From Limnoperna fortunei (taxonomy: Eukaryota > Mollusca > Bivalvia > Mytilida > Modiolidae), in NCBI GenBank assembly GCA_944474755.1, contig OX104114.1:22157220-22221219 (forward strand): a stretch of 64,000 nt of DNA, written 5' to 3'. This document shows, in pieces, positions 1 to 11,104 of this stretch (position 1 is its first letter; each line of letters begins with the position of its first letter). The translations under genes were made by a program, and so were the position numbers. The notes beneath the pieces are model-generated. The model made no database searches and was not told the DNA's origin. It was given only the letters and a program-made list of their open reading frames with translations.

Positions 1-9
1 TTTTTTAGC

Positions 10-117
10 GGACGGATCTGGTCTAGAGGTTACACCTCTGTCTTTACATGCTAGGCGCAGTAGCCATAGATGTTATAAACTGACACGAGTTCGATTCCCG
101 AGGTGGGACGGCTCAAA
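10..117 (+). repeat. tRNA-like SINE head, truncated
   Basis: This stretch resembles the 5' part of a tRNA-derived SINE. A possible box A lies around GGTCTAGAGGTTA (about 20-32) and a good box B, GAGTTCGATTCCC, at about 88-100. It is about 100 bp long, too long for a plain tRNA, and I could not fold a convincing cloverleaf. No clear SINE body or tail follows. It could also be a degenerate tRNA pseudogene. Confidence 0.4.
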
Positions 118-286
118 AATCAAATCTGTGTGTACAGATGATTTTCAGAGTGGAAATTACAACGACATTGTTTGGTTAATTCATTAGACACTTATAAATA
201 TCATTTATCTTAACTATGTATCTTTAGTGCATTTCTAAAGATCCAATGTTGAAATACAATCAGATGTTGGGCATATATAAATAGAC

Positions 287-288
<2 letters not shown>

Positions 289-328
<40 letters not shown>
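289..328. repeat. (AT)n microsatellite
   Basis: About 40 bases of uninterrupted alternating AT. On the minus strand this reads as a spurious Ile-Tyr repeat. Confidence 0.95.
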
Positions 329-332
<4 letters not shown>

Positions 333-759
333 ATTAATATGAAAAAAATAACTAGTTCAATTTTTGTTAGCAACAAAGGAAGTACCGGTACATTTTTCGC
401 GGCATTAAAAGCAATGATTCCAAACTCAATAAGTGTCAGTACATCGTATTTTTGTTTAAATGCAACGTAAAACAACACAGCAACCCCCACTATCGCGGAG
501 ACATGCAAGCTGAGAGTGTAAAGGAATTATACAACATAAATAATAGATGTAAACCCATTTGTGTTCTGTCAACTTCTCCAATATAATTACACTCACGGAC
601 AGCTGTACTACAAGTCTGTCGATTAGAGATCAAGAACTTTTGTTTTCGAAATACTATAGATCAACGTTTTCCATCAGTAACTAACTTATAAATTTTCAAC
701 AAATATTAAATATAAAACGATACGAATGAAGAAAAACTAGATAGCAATAATAAAATAAA

Positions 760-954
760 ATGAAAACTCTACCTGTAGTACAATCAGTGTTTGTTTTTAT
801 ATTCATTGTCGTGTTCACATTTTTTCTGACATTTATGACTAATTGTGTACATGTGTCTACTACACTATACATATATGTCAGTGTACGTGTAGACCTACAT
901 ACAATGTACTGCACCAACACTGCTCCTGTTGATTTTACTTTTAAAAGACGTTAA
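760..954 (+). CDS. weak small ORF with hydrophobic N-terminus
   Basis: I do not recognise this 64-codon frame. It opens with MKTLPVV followed by about 20 hydrophobic residues (roughly 8-27), which would suit a signal anchor or signal peptide, and it ends in FKRR. The ATG is preceded by AAA, an acceptable eukaryotic context. There is no second copy in the window, no recognisable domain, and the flanks are AT-rich. It may be a first coding exon or simply a chance frame in T-rich DNA. I favour chance. Confidence 0.13.
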   Translation: MKTLPVVQSVFVFIFIVVFTFFLTFMTNCVHVSTTLYIYVSVRVDLHTMYCTNTAPVDFTFKRR

Positions 955-1230
955 ACTAAAACGGATGTCGGAATTTATTGGCCAAATAAAAATGATGAGG
1001 ATTTAAATGTCAAACGATCAGTCATTAAGATATTCTTGGCTGTATATAATTGAATACCTTTACTATTCTATCTACAGATGGTATATCCATATCATCATTT
1101 AATATATTAAAGGTCATGATTTTTAAGTGAAAAATAATAAAATGTTGGATTCATAATTATAGCAAAACTACTTAAAAGACTGAATATGTGAAAAAAAATA
1201 AGATATTAATATAAAAGTATTTCGTCGGTA

Positions 1231-1340
1231 GACCGAATTTTACTGTCGTTATAATCCAATGTTAGTTTTGGGATTTGTTGGATTAACCAAAAAAGTCAGG
1301 GCACGATTATTTGTTCTAGTACGGCGGCATTTCTTAAGCT
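1231..1340 (+). repeat. dispersed repeat fragment (second copy near 23.83 kb)
   Basis: The stretch beginning CCGAATTTTACTGTCG and running through GATTTGTTGGATTAACC recurs with moderate divergence at about 23,828-23,930. There it sits inside the first duplicated LINE block. No coding signal is shared. Confidence 0.55.
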
Positions 1341-1361
1341 TTGTGATTATTACATTATCCA

Positions 1362-1780
1362 TTTGTATGGCCTGTGCTAAAGTAACCGAAAGGGCGAGAC
1401 ATCAAAATTTTTTATTAAAAATATCTTTCTTTCACTTAAAATTTCACATATGGGACATTGCACATATAACGCCAAATTACATAAAAATGGAAAAAAAGTA
1501 TGTGTCCAGGAACTGTGTGTGTGCATGAATTTTAAATGAAAGTTTAAGAATGGTTTTTTCTACTTTCATTTCAATGTTGTGGTCACATTGTACCACTTTA
1601 CACACTTTAGGAAGTACTTCCACTGTAAAAACTTTGACTAGAAAAAAATATTCTTGATCTACAGAAATGCCATACTTTTCAAAATATCCAACTCTTAAGC
1701 AATAGCAGCTATAAGCGAAAGCAGAAACAAAAGAGAAAATTTGGGCTATTTTTTCATCCTGCCATGTTTTGACATGCACC
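1362..1780 (-). repeat. dispersed repeat, copy 1, with coding-like frame
   Basis: This is the reverse-strand copy of a repeat also present at about 47,276-47,985. It carries a 100-codon frame (1477-1779) starting MHVKTWQDEK, and the other copy keeps the same frame for roughly the first 45 codons with conservative changes (K/R, S/T). After that the other copy shifts frame. I do not recognise the protein: no domain is obvious, apart from a Cys/Tyr/Phe-rich stretch. It is either the remnant of an element-encoded protein or chance conservation of a young repeat. The other copy was later interrupted by a SINE; this one was not. Confidence 0.5.
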
Positions 1781-1975
1781 CCCTTGTTGTCTTATAAATA
1801 TTATTAAACACCTTTGCCATTGCCAAGAAGAAAATGACGAAAGGATGTAAGGCGGAACACAACCCAAAGTTTTCTTTCAAATATTAAATAAAAATCATAA
1901 GGAAAAATTGCAAAAATGTAAAACTTTAGACTGAAACACCCTTTTTTTCCTTACCTTGGTTTTCACCAGAACTAT

Positions 1976-2138
1976 AGACTTGCCACAAGTCCCTTTGAAA
2001 TTTTTTTTGCTATAAGAGAGATAGATTTCAACATTTCTTATACTATCCACTTGTGTACAAAGGCTGATAGTGTAGGAAATGTTGATAATGAAGTAGTATC
2101 TCTCTAATAGCAAATTCAAAGAAACTTGTGGCAAGTCT
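1976..2138. mobile_element. foldback element (MITE-like hairpin)
   Basis: Two arms of about 70 bp form an imperfect inverted repeat around a spacer of about 20 bp. The outer ends are AGACTTGCCACAAGT on the left and ACTTGTGGCAAGTCT on the right. The minus-strand frame over this region is a by-product. No clear target duplication is visible, so the exact ends are uncertain. Confidence 0.7.
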
Positions 2139-4650
2139 ACAAGAACTACTACAAATCCCTATATTTAAAAATCCTGGATCCATGTCCTTATGTCTTGCCT
2201 GTCTGTTACCTTCTTAATGATTCTTCGTCCGTATTTTCAATAAAACCTTGCTAAAGTACATTAAGGATACAAAACCAAATACCATGTTACTTCACATATC
2301 AATTCACAGTAAAGTGCTTCCTAGTGAAATATGATCTTTAAGCACAAGTTAAAGACTTATTTAATAATAACTTAATTGATATTTAAATGGAAAAACCTGG
2401 ATGGTGTATAAATAAAATAAAACGGAACTAGAAGAACATACATTAAAATATAACTGAATATATGGCATTTTCGGAATCACACTTACTGTAGCCATAACTG
2501 ATGAGAACCAAATACAAATATTACAATTGACTTATGTAAACACCTTTAAGTACCAAATAAAAACAAAATTCTCATGTGGGCATATATTAAGCAATAATCA
2601 GTAATAGTAAATATTCAGAAGCTTTCGGTTTTTATAAATACCAGCCATTTAAAGCGGCGTTAATTCATATACAAGAATATTGTGTTTTATTTTTCTCAGT
2701 AGGCAATCGAAGACACGATCTTAAAGTAAATTAGTTCTGATCGTGATTGAAGTCAAACAAAACATATTCGGTTACATGGCATTCATAGTTTGTGCACAGT
2801 TGACGTTTGGTTGGTTTGGGAGGGGGGGGGGGGTGCCTTTACAAAAAGCGACAGTCGTATCAATTTTTTGTTTGCGTTAAATATTCTCAGGATTGTCAAC
2901 TGTATCAGTTCACACAATATGAAAAATATATAACCAATGTGCACAACTAGACATGACAATCTAAGCTTGTGAACATTTTTATGAGGATCCCTCGACCATG
3001 TCGATTCGTTCTATAAAATCGTGTCAAAAAAATTCTCAAACTCTCAAAACTTTAAGAAACAAGAAAAAAGAAAAACTGGAAAAAAAACCAGACAAATCGT
3101 GATCGGCGATTTCATTACTGTGAGGACGTACATTGCGATCAACATTGTCTTAAGGAACGACACATCTAAATAAAAACCAAATTGTTTCTGTATACAACTT
3201 TTTCTTCTATATACATGTACACAAGTAATTTATCGTACTGAACGAGTGTACGTTATGTAATTTTCATGGCCACTCTACATTAGATAGTTTACAAAATGTG
3301 TAGCATAATACGATATGGATCCATTTATTACAAACACTGACCCATTGCCTTATATTCTATACGAGACCGCTATAATCTAATATTGTATTCCATTGTTAAT
3401 TAAGCATCGTTTTAAATTATATTGACAGGAGACCTCTGAGATATGAATAACTAATCAGAACATTGAAATTGACAAAAAAACATAATTAATTACTTACTAC
3501 TTATAAGAGCTACTGCGCCGTATCATCTGGTGTGTGTATTTTGATGTTCTATATATAACACACATCATACAGAGAAGAGACTGCACTGTGTACCGCCTTT
3601 GCTCTATTAGCATCGCAAAGTTATTGATCGTGGTCGATGATCAGATAAGGGACATTGCTATGTGATTTAATATCAATTTTGTGGCTATTAATGGAAAAGT
3701 CACAGAAATGTGTTAGCTTATAAATTTAATTGTGGAAACCATTTCCCATAAAATCGTAGTTTTTTTCACAGGAAAACCGCGCATTTTTAAACAAATAGCA
3801 GAAAAATATTCAATTGAATGCATGCTGTCTACCAATTTTTCTTCAGTTTTAGTTTAAAATTTTATAATGTTTTTTTTTTTCATTTACCAAACGTTTTGAT
3901 CCCCGCTTTAAATTGTTATATAATACTAATAAATAATATTACTAAGTTCCGCCTTCAACAGTATTTCGCAAATACATCGACATCGTTCCTTTATACTCCA
4001 ACTACCCACAAACGCGGTTAAGGTTTGATTACCATCTCCCATGGGAGACGGTATGCATAATCAAATGACGAAGTCTTCGGAGTAAATGACTATCTGTTAC
4101 ATGATTGTGCGGTTCACTGATTCCACGGGGGTTGGGGGGTAACTTGGTATATATTGGGTAATACGGATGTGCGGCCGAATGTGTCACTTTTTTATCTCTC
4201 CAAAATATATGAATATGTAGCTTTTTTCATTGAAAAATATATCATTGGGAAGTTGTAAATGATCTAAATATATCCATGCCTCAATTCTCATCTTAAGCAT
4301 GCTACTTAAGACTATGTAAACTACAGGGATTTTACAAACAAAGTGTTCCATTAACATCACTTGATCATTTTGGTAGTGAATGGACTACATTGCTGGACTA
4401 TCCTACATATTAATTACAAACAACAGATACTTTGATCAAAACCATAAAATGAAGCTAAGAGACGGTTATCTTTTTAGAAAGCTAAACTTGTTGAGGTCAA
4501 TCTCTGTACAGAAAGAAATCTTTGTCAGCTGTGATACATCATGTACATATTTTTGCGATTGTAGATAAGCTGTCAGAAGAAAATATTGTAAAATTAAATT
4601 TCAACGTAGACAAAAATAATTTTGACATCGATAAAAAAAGGTGTTTTTAG
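2139..4650. other. no gene recognised
   Basis: AT-rich sequence with frames shorter than 70 codons and no convincing protein similarity. A G homopolymer-like run sits at about 2820-2834. I see no repeat family here that recurs elsewhere in the window. Confidence 0.6.
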
Positions 4651-4651
4651 T

Positions 4652-5065
4652 GATCGATTAATTGGATGTTTGCTTTACGTCCAGCGAGCAGTATTTCAGC
4701 TATATTCAGGACGAGAACAAGTTAACAAACAATGAATCAACGGGAAAATGGTAGAATGGGACACAGGAAACACAATTTCGACTGCCACTGAAAAAGTGGA
4801 GTATGGGTAGGATGGAGAATTTAGCCTTTTGTAGCGGTTACAATGAGCCTACCCTTTTTCAAATCTAAAAAAGAGGGTTTTTATCGTGCAAGTAGCTTAA
4901 CACACTCCGACCTCGTCACCCATTACGCTCCGCGGCCAGGTTTTTCGTTTTATGTCGTATTATGTCCTGACGACCCCCAACGAGAGGGTCTGCCCTATCC
5001 GTCATCGGAGAACGCGCTGGGCTGTTCTAAGGGTCGAGCACTGGGAAACCCCCCCTTTTCCTAGT
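4652..5065 (-). mobile_element. SINE-like repeat, family 2
   Basis: Read on the minus strand, the 3' end has the form CTGAATATAGCTGAAATACT followed by GACGTAAAGCAAACATCCAA, close to a shorter copy at 57,415-57,508 that ends in an ATCA tail. The body up to about 5065 is GC-richer than its flanks. A shrunken relative lies at 9039-9135, sharing TGCTTTACGTCCA and a GGTCGA-CACTGG segment. The 73-codon plus-strand frame here looks like repeat sequence, not a gene. I see no clear box A/B, so the SINE assignment rests on size, tail and copy pattern. Confidence 0.5.
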
Positions 5066-5515
5066 ATGTTCCTAAAAGTATTTATTAATCAAATAACAAC
5101 TAAAGTGTCAAACAAATGTTTTGCAATCTCATTAAATTGAATTTTGGCGACGTCACCAACACATCGGAGAAAGAAGTAACGTCAGGAACCACAATAATGT
5201 GCGATGTTCGCATTTCTGCGCCTATATGATATGAATCGCAGATTGACAAAGTACATGTGTACTGTTTATAGTGTATTAATATATGACAAACGTTTGATTG
5301 TATATGAAGCAGTCGACAGGTAAATAATAATAACTTTAGACTAGAACGGCATAAGTTATGTTACCCACCTATCCTTTTTACTTTGTTTCTCGCAGGTACT
5401 TACAAGAATGACAAAGATCTGAAATATTCTGTAAAGGTTTTTTCTTCAACATTAGGACGTTATCTGTTGTAAACACTAAAGTTCAACGTTAGTTTTCCAA
5501 ATCACTTCGCTCGAT

Positions 5516-5847
5516 AATTTCTACATCGTCGGAAATTCACGTCCGGTCGCGTTCTCGCATTGCTACCACTTACTGACCATGGGCACATTTGTAGATATTT
5601 TCTCGTTTTCAAGAATATTAAATGTCTTATTTTATTTTTGCTTTTACTTCCGGTAAAGCGTGACAACTAATAAAAAAAGACATAACATACGTAGTTTCGG
5701 ATAATAAATGTTTTATCAAATAAACGTCGTTATCATTGGATAATTAAATGTAATGAATATTCATAAAAACGAGAAAATATCTACGAGTGTGTCCACGTTA
5801 ACAAAGCGATAACGCGAACGGGGTGGGTTTCCGACGATGTAATTTCT
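5516..5847. mobile_element. TIR element (MITE) with 7-bp target duplication
   Basis: A 318-bp element (5523-5840) begins ACATCGTCGG and ends CCGACGATGT. It is flanked by the direct repeat AATTTCT at 5516-5522 and 5841-5847. The inverted arms extend for about 90 bp with mismatches and include TAGATATTTTCTCGTTTT on the left and its complement on the right. A truncated relative lies at 46,443-46,689. There is no transposase, so it is non-autonomous. A 7-8 bp duplication would suit hAT-like or similar cut-and-paste transposases, but the terminal bases do not settle the superfamily. Confidence 0.85.
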
Positions 5848-6534
5848 AGAAACAGAATGCAATAATAAACCTCCGTGGACATCAATGGATGTATGCCTTT
5901 CATCTTGTAATTCATAAATTCATATAATTCTAATAATATATAATCCTTGGGGTGAGTTTTTCATAGAGTCTACAGTTATTCTGCGAACTATACTAAAGGT
6001 ATAAAAAAATATTCCTTGTTAGTTACGTTCAAGGGGGCTCGTCGTTGAATATTTCGAAAGTATTTCTTAAAAATTGGTATCGAGATGCTCTTTCGGCATT
6101 TTAAGGTGCAGTAGGCTTAAAGTCACAGCTAAATTCGTCGGTCCTACGAGCAAATTGGATGTTTTTCACATTTGGTCCGCAAAAGTTTCAGTGATTTCCT
6201 GATCATATATCCGCCTTTGATTTCGGAATTAGAAACTCTCACATAAGCACGGTTCCATTTCCGATTTTATTAAAACGTTTTATCTTATTTACACAATAAA
6301 TTACTGTTTAAACGTTTCTGTTAGCAACAAATAAATACAATATCTTTTCATAATCATAATATAATTATTGTAAGAGTTCCTTAAGACCAAACTGTTGTAA
6401 ATAAATTTTTAAAGCATTTTTTCAGCAGTGCTTTTCACAAAAAGTCGTAAGAGTAAAATCTATCGTAAGACGTCACAATAGATTTCCCTTCGATCTTCCA
6501 ACACTTACGACAAATTTTATACTTACGATATTTT
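5848..6534. other. no gene recognised
   Basis: AT-rich sequence without a supportable coding frame, recognisable repeat or RNA gene. Confidence 0.55.
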
Positions 6535-6776
6535 GTGAAATCGACTCCAGCTACATTGACGTGGCGTCCAGATTTTATTGGGGTAGGAAGCAAAAGTACC
6601 CGGAGAGAACCCTCGACATGCGGTAGGAAAACTGGCAATCCTTGTCAATTAAGATTGGAATCGACTACACCCTGCATTCCTGCAGTAAGAATCAAACCGG
6701 CAATTTCAGTGTTGACAGACCACGTTATCAATAGTAGACGAACAACCTTAACCACTCGGCCACCGAGGCCCCCAAT
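6535..6776 (-). mobile_element. tRNA-derived SINE, family 1
   Basis: On the minus strand it starts with a tRNA-Ser/Leu-like head, GGCCTCGGTGGCCGAGTGGT. The B-box region is altered. A conserved central block follows (complement of GGCGTCCAG, GGAGAGAACCC, TGGCAATCCTTGTCAATTAA). The 3' tail carrying the TTAAACACCA motif is missing, so this copy is 3'-truncated near the Ala-Thr-Leu-like stretch at 6545. Other copies lie at about 8.2, 18.8, 41.5, 45.1, 45.8, 47.5, 53.4 and 58.0 kb. Confidence 0.85.
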
Positions 6777-6789
6777 TAAATTAAAATTG

Positions 6790-8235
6790 ATCGGCCCTCC
6801 AAACTGGGAATTGGTCCGACAGAATTTTAAATAGTGTCTGAGCCAATGTCAGACAGAAAATAAAACTCTCGCTAGTCCGCCTGGTCTGTGTGCATTAAAA
6901 GAGTTTCTTTTTTCTGCTGTATCACACATATCAAACATGAATAGAGAATTAACACAAAATCCTGCATAGAAGCTGGTACAGGTAAGCGACTTACCGGTCA
7001 TGTGTGTACAAACAGATCACATCAGTTAGGGAATGCCAAAGCCCAATAATTCTTCGAGCACAAACTTGCAAATTACTAATGAGTCGTAGAACTATTTTCA
7101 GATAATTTCCTGGAAATCTTGACACAGTGCGAGTCCGCCACTTAACTCGGTATAGAACAAATATAGTTCAACGCAGAATTGCTCAGAAAACGAATGTGTT
7201 TTACAATACAAACGTTACAATTTATATGTCGAACAATAAAGCCACACTACACACAAATAAACACAAAACGCTGACGTCAAAATATATGACGTTATAGCTA
7301 ATGTAGAGGTTCCAATAGGGATAAATAAACAAATGACACTCCACACACCAGTCCAAGTCACCGGAAAACTAAAGAAACAACAACCAAAAGTTTTGCAACT
7401 ACAGCAATTCCTTACTTGTGGTAAACCAGATTTATCTGTCATTTGCAGAGTTGTCTTTTCTTTATAGCAGGTATAACTTCTATGGGTAAAAAGTTGTTTT
7501 TTATCATTCACATGTAGCAAAGCATCTAGTAAAATTTATTGTGATGTCAAACTAATTCTGCAGTTTTTTTAGTTGTACTGGAACAGTCAGTTCGCAGACA
7601 TTATTAAAATAAAAACGTGATTCGCTCTTATCTGTTCAATACCAGATACCTGCTGTTGTGAAAGACAACTCATGAAAATGGGAAGTAACTCTTGTATTCC
7701 AAAAATAGGGAATTGCCCTTTCTGATGTGTAAGTTGGTATGTTAATGAAAAAGGTTGAAATTCGTTGAAATTCTAGGGATCAATACAAACATTTAACTCA
7801 AGGAGTTTAAATTTTTTTAAATTGGCAGTTGTCATGACTCTGCTGTTGGTTGGCAAATTGATGGTGAAACTGAGTTTTTAAAGATTACACTTTTGCAAAT
7901 ATTTTGTCCGCCGGATACCTTTACGGACAGCAACGGAAAAGAGACATTTGCCGAATACAGTTACGAATTCCATAACAGAAAAAAAAGAAACGAGACAGCT
8001 GACGAATACGGGTACGCACAAGACTATGACGCCGTGCACTGCCCAACCTTAAATCTAATCGTTATGCGCTTGGAATAGGTTGCCAAGCAATACACATCTG
8101 TGCTAAGAAACCCTGAACTTAAGCATCAGTTGCAGTTCTCACACCCAGTTTCAGAGCAATATCAATTGAAGTTGTATTTGAGGCATTAGAAAGACTCGAA
8201 ATATCGCAACAAAACCGGAAAACTTGAATCTTTTT
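6790..8235. other. no gene recognised; one weak ORF
   Basis: There is no recurring repeat or RNA gene. A plus-strand 61-codon frame at 7893-8078 is rich in Glu, Asp, Tyr and Lys (for example NRKKRNETADEYGYAQDYD) and less AT-biased than its surroundings. It has no recognisable domain and no good start context. It could be a fragment of an old element. Confidence 0.45.
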
Positions 8236-8239
8236 TTTA

Positions 8240-8485
8240 ATGGTGTTTAACGTCATTTTCAGCAATTTGTCAGCTATATACATGGCGTCCAGTTTTTATT
8301 GGCAGAGGAAGCCGGAGTACCCTGAGAAAACCCCCGACGTGCGGTAGGAAAACTGGCAATAATTTTCAATTAAGATTGGAGTCGAGTACACCCTGCCTGC
8401 AGTGAGAAACGAACCGGCCATATCAGTGTTGACCACGTGATCAATAGTAGACGAACTACCTTACCACTCGGCCACCGAAGTCCCT
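8240..8485 (-). mobile_element. tRNA-derived SINE, family 1
   Basis: A nearly full-length copy. The minus-strand tRNA-like head ends near 8485 (complement of CACTCGGCCACCGAAG), the central block is well conserved, and the 3' end carries the complement of TGGTGTTTAACGTCATTTTC. A few bases are missing in the tRNA-like part. Target duplication was not found. Confidence 0.85.
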
Positions 8486-9038
8486 GAGTGTAAAGGAGAG
8501 AAACCATTAAAGAAGTGTGATTCAGGAAAAATTGACGATCTTGAAAAGGAAATCCATATCAAATGGGCAATAGGATTCGGACACCAAATAATTTCGTCGT
8601 CCACAAAACCGAGAAAGGATGCAAAATATTATCTACAATTTACTTTCAATGCGAACGTGAGGCCACTTTATGTGCGAATGTCCCGATTAAAAGAAAAAAG
8701 GAATTCACAAAATCTATAATTGCGCAGTCTACACAGCACAAAGAATAAAAAAACAGGTCAATATTAATATTCGGGGTTCTACCAATGTATTTCAAACTGT
8801 CATGTTTAAATAGACTATATATATCCTAAAAATACAAAAAGTGGGTGGCCTCCATATAGTGTATAAGTATATGGTAACAATTCACTCATTAATCTTAATA
8901 TGCAGTAGGCATTGCCAAAATGCGAGCACAGAATATATAATCCTAATAATATAAATTTATTTGAATATTTTTACAGTCTCTTTGTTTATTAATTTTGCGA
9001 TTATCGTACTAAAATATTCCACTACATGAGGTTATATA

Positions 9039-9135
9039 ATGATTGATTGTATGTCTGCTTTACGTCCATCGAGCAGTCGGACTGGCCTACTCTTTAGGTC
9101 GATCACTGGTAACCCTCCAAGTATGGTCCCAGGTT
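9039..9135 (-). repeat. family 2 SINE-like fragment
   Basis: A short relative of the repeat at 4652-5065. It keeps the end segment (TGCTTTACGTCCATCGAGCA) and the distal segment (GGTCGATCACTGGTAACCC), with the middle deleted. Confidence 0.45.
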
Positions 9136-10268
9136 ATATAGTGAATGTTAAGCACAAAATAAATGTATTTAAGCATAATGATGTGGTTCCGATACAGAAT
9201 TTTAAATGTCTGTTCTCTTAAAATACAATCGTTGTTATACTTGGTACATAAGAGAGAGAATTGTGTTAACGGGTATTTCTCGGTTGATTATTACATTTAC
9301 AAACAGTTACAGAATGGTTATAAGTGTAAGGGAATATGGATAAATTTATACTAATAGTTTTTTAGTGAATCCTATTTTTTAAGTTGCGTTTTCAGCCCAA
9401 ACACCAAGTGGCTTCTAAATTGTTATTCGGGCAAGAATTCAGCTGGAGAGACCGAATGCATATATTTTGGTTATGTGCATATGCCTGTAGGTCATACAAA
9501 ACCTAAAACATTATTTTGAATAAATGTCTCCGCCCCCACATTTTTCTGCTGACGTAGTCACTGTTTGAAGTCAAAATGCACCTCGTTTTGCTTAGAGTTA
9601 TTCCTCTTTGATCAGTGTATCCCCACGGGCAGAGTTGACGTTTGATACCCAGAATCCTTTGCGTGGAGATTTTATCCTCATTTCTGCCATGTTGCAACCC
9701 TCTTAACTGATTAAACAACAAGAACCGAAAGTCAAGAGAAAATATAGTCAAACATATATAACACAAAACAAAAACATAAAAACACAAAAACAAAGTGATT
9801 AACCACAACCCAACAAATACCGTCGACGTACTCATTGTCATCCACGAAAAAGTCAAATAAGGGAAGAGGAATGACTACCTATGACCATTGAACTTCTTGT
9901 GAGATGACATCAACCTAGGTACAACAAAACCTTGTTTGTTTAGTTTAGTAATCAACAGTAGTGAGCGGTCTAGAAAATCGGAATACCGATCGCAGGATCT
10001 AGAATGACGTACAGGTTGTGAAATGTACACACCATACGATGAAGCTGCTGGAAGGTCGCCATCGATGAACAGGAAGTTGACAATTGGAATGTTGAAGTCA
10101 TCACGTTTGTCGTATATTATAACGACCAATGAAAATTAAATGCCATGACCTAAAATAATCGCATTGAAATACAGTTTGCATCGGCGGAAAATATTCCAAA
10201 TATGTTATATTCGGAGGTTTTAGATTTTTTATCAGTCAACAAGTTCATATTTTGATAAATCTTTATGT
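9136..10268. other. no gene recognised
   Basis: Several minus-strand frames of 80-117 codons are present (9503-9856, 9875-10129). None has a recognisable domain, good start context or second copy. The stretch ends where the DIRS-order element begins. Confidence 0.5.
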
Positions 10269-10390
10269 ATTATCTCAACCCTTATTAATGACGACAGACG
10301 CTAACTGATGTACTTCATAACACCCACATTGGGCAATAAATAAAAACACAAACACTCAACTTCAGTTGCCGACAGCCCGCCGTGCATGAT
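10269..10390 (-). repeat. split direct repeat B2 (3' terminus)
   Basis: 122 bp, essentially identical to 10,960-11,081. On the plus strand it begins ATTATCTCAACCC and ends CCGTGCATGAT. It forms the 3' end of the element in its own orientation. Confidence 0.92.
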
Positions 10391-10758
10391 GGACGCCGGA
10401 TATAATATTTGAAACAAATTACATATACATATATAAATAATATTGTATAAAGTACACTTTACAAAAAAAAATAAAAAATATAATAATAATACAAACAGTT
10501 CTTGAAGCTCTACGTATCGTAAAATACAAGTAGTATCATATAAATGTGACGAACATGCCTTGAACAGCAAAATAAAAAATTTTTAATTTGCCAATACAGA
10601 TTCAAAAATTATCCTTCCTCGATAGCCAGGGACGCCCAGGAAAAACCACTGAGTCTATGGAAACCTGTATCCGAAGTCTATGCACAAGCCTATCTCGGGA
10701 TAATGATGTCGGACCTCATCATTTGCAACATATAATTTATAGTATAAAAAATGAAGTT
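10391..10758 (-). other. internal spacer between A2 and B2
   Basis: 368 bp between the two 3' repeats. It is AT-rich with poly-A stretches. A plus-strand frame starts here at a TTG codon (10,588) and runs into A2 and B1; it looks accidental, since it crosses three structural parts of the element. Its function is unknown. It may be needed for circle formation or it may be an insertion. Confidence 0.5.
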
Positions 10759-10959
10759 TACTTGTTTAAACGACGGCTAGAAAGTGATTACAAATTAAAA
10801 ATCTCACCACTCGAACACACCCCACGGAAAATACCGGAAAAATACGTTTCAAAACCTTATTGGCTAAATACCACCCTTTATACCCGAATATTAATATTAT
10901 GCATACCGACAATACAACATTTTCCCGCTATACTAGACGAAACGCGGGAAAATATTAGT
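10759..10959 (-). repeat. split direct repeat A2, with hairpin
   Basis: 201 bp matching A1 at 14,946-15,208, apart from the foldback insertion in A1 and a one-base indel. Near its outer end TTCCCGC (10,922-10,928) and GCGGGAA (10,944-10,950) form a 7-bp stem with a 15-base loop. The same hairpin is present in A1. Confidence 0.92.
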
Positions 10960-11081
10960 ATTATCTCAACCCTTATTAATGACGACAGACGCTAACTGAT
11001 GTACTTCATAACACCCACATTGGGCAATAAATAAAAACACAAACACTCAACTTCAGTTGCCGACAGCCCGCCGTGCATGAT
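10960..11081 (-). repeat. split direct repeat B1
   Basis: 122 bp, directly abutting A2, which gives the B1-A2 junction typical of split direct repeats. It lies 23 bp beyond the original end of the recombinase frame. Confidence 0.92.
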
Positions 11082-11104
11082 AGACTACAAAGAAAGGCGT
11101 GTTT

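Noticed and set aside
10..117. Functional tRNA gene
   Set aside because: A good box B is present, but there is no convincing cloverleaf or acceptor stem, and the length is wrong.
4843..5064. 73-codon GC-richer frame
   Set aside because: It lies entirely inside a dispersed SINE-like repeat with related fragments elsewhere in the window.
6535..6834. 99-codon frame rich in Thr, Pro and Arg
   Set aside because: It translates the tRNA-derived SINE. Similar frames appear in other copies (41,594-41,788; 47,443-47,682).
10588..10995. 135-codon plus-strand frame near the DIRS-order element
   Set aside because: It starts at a TTG and runs across the spacer, A2 and B1 of the retrotransposon on the opposite strand. 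It has no recognisable domain.
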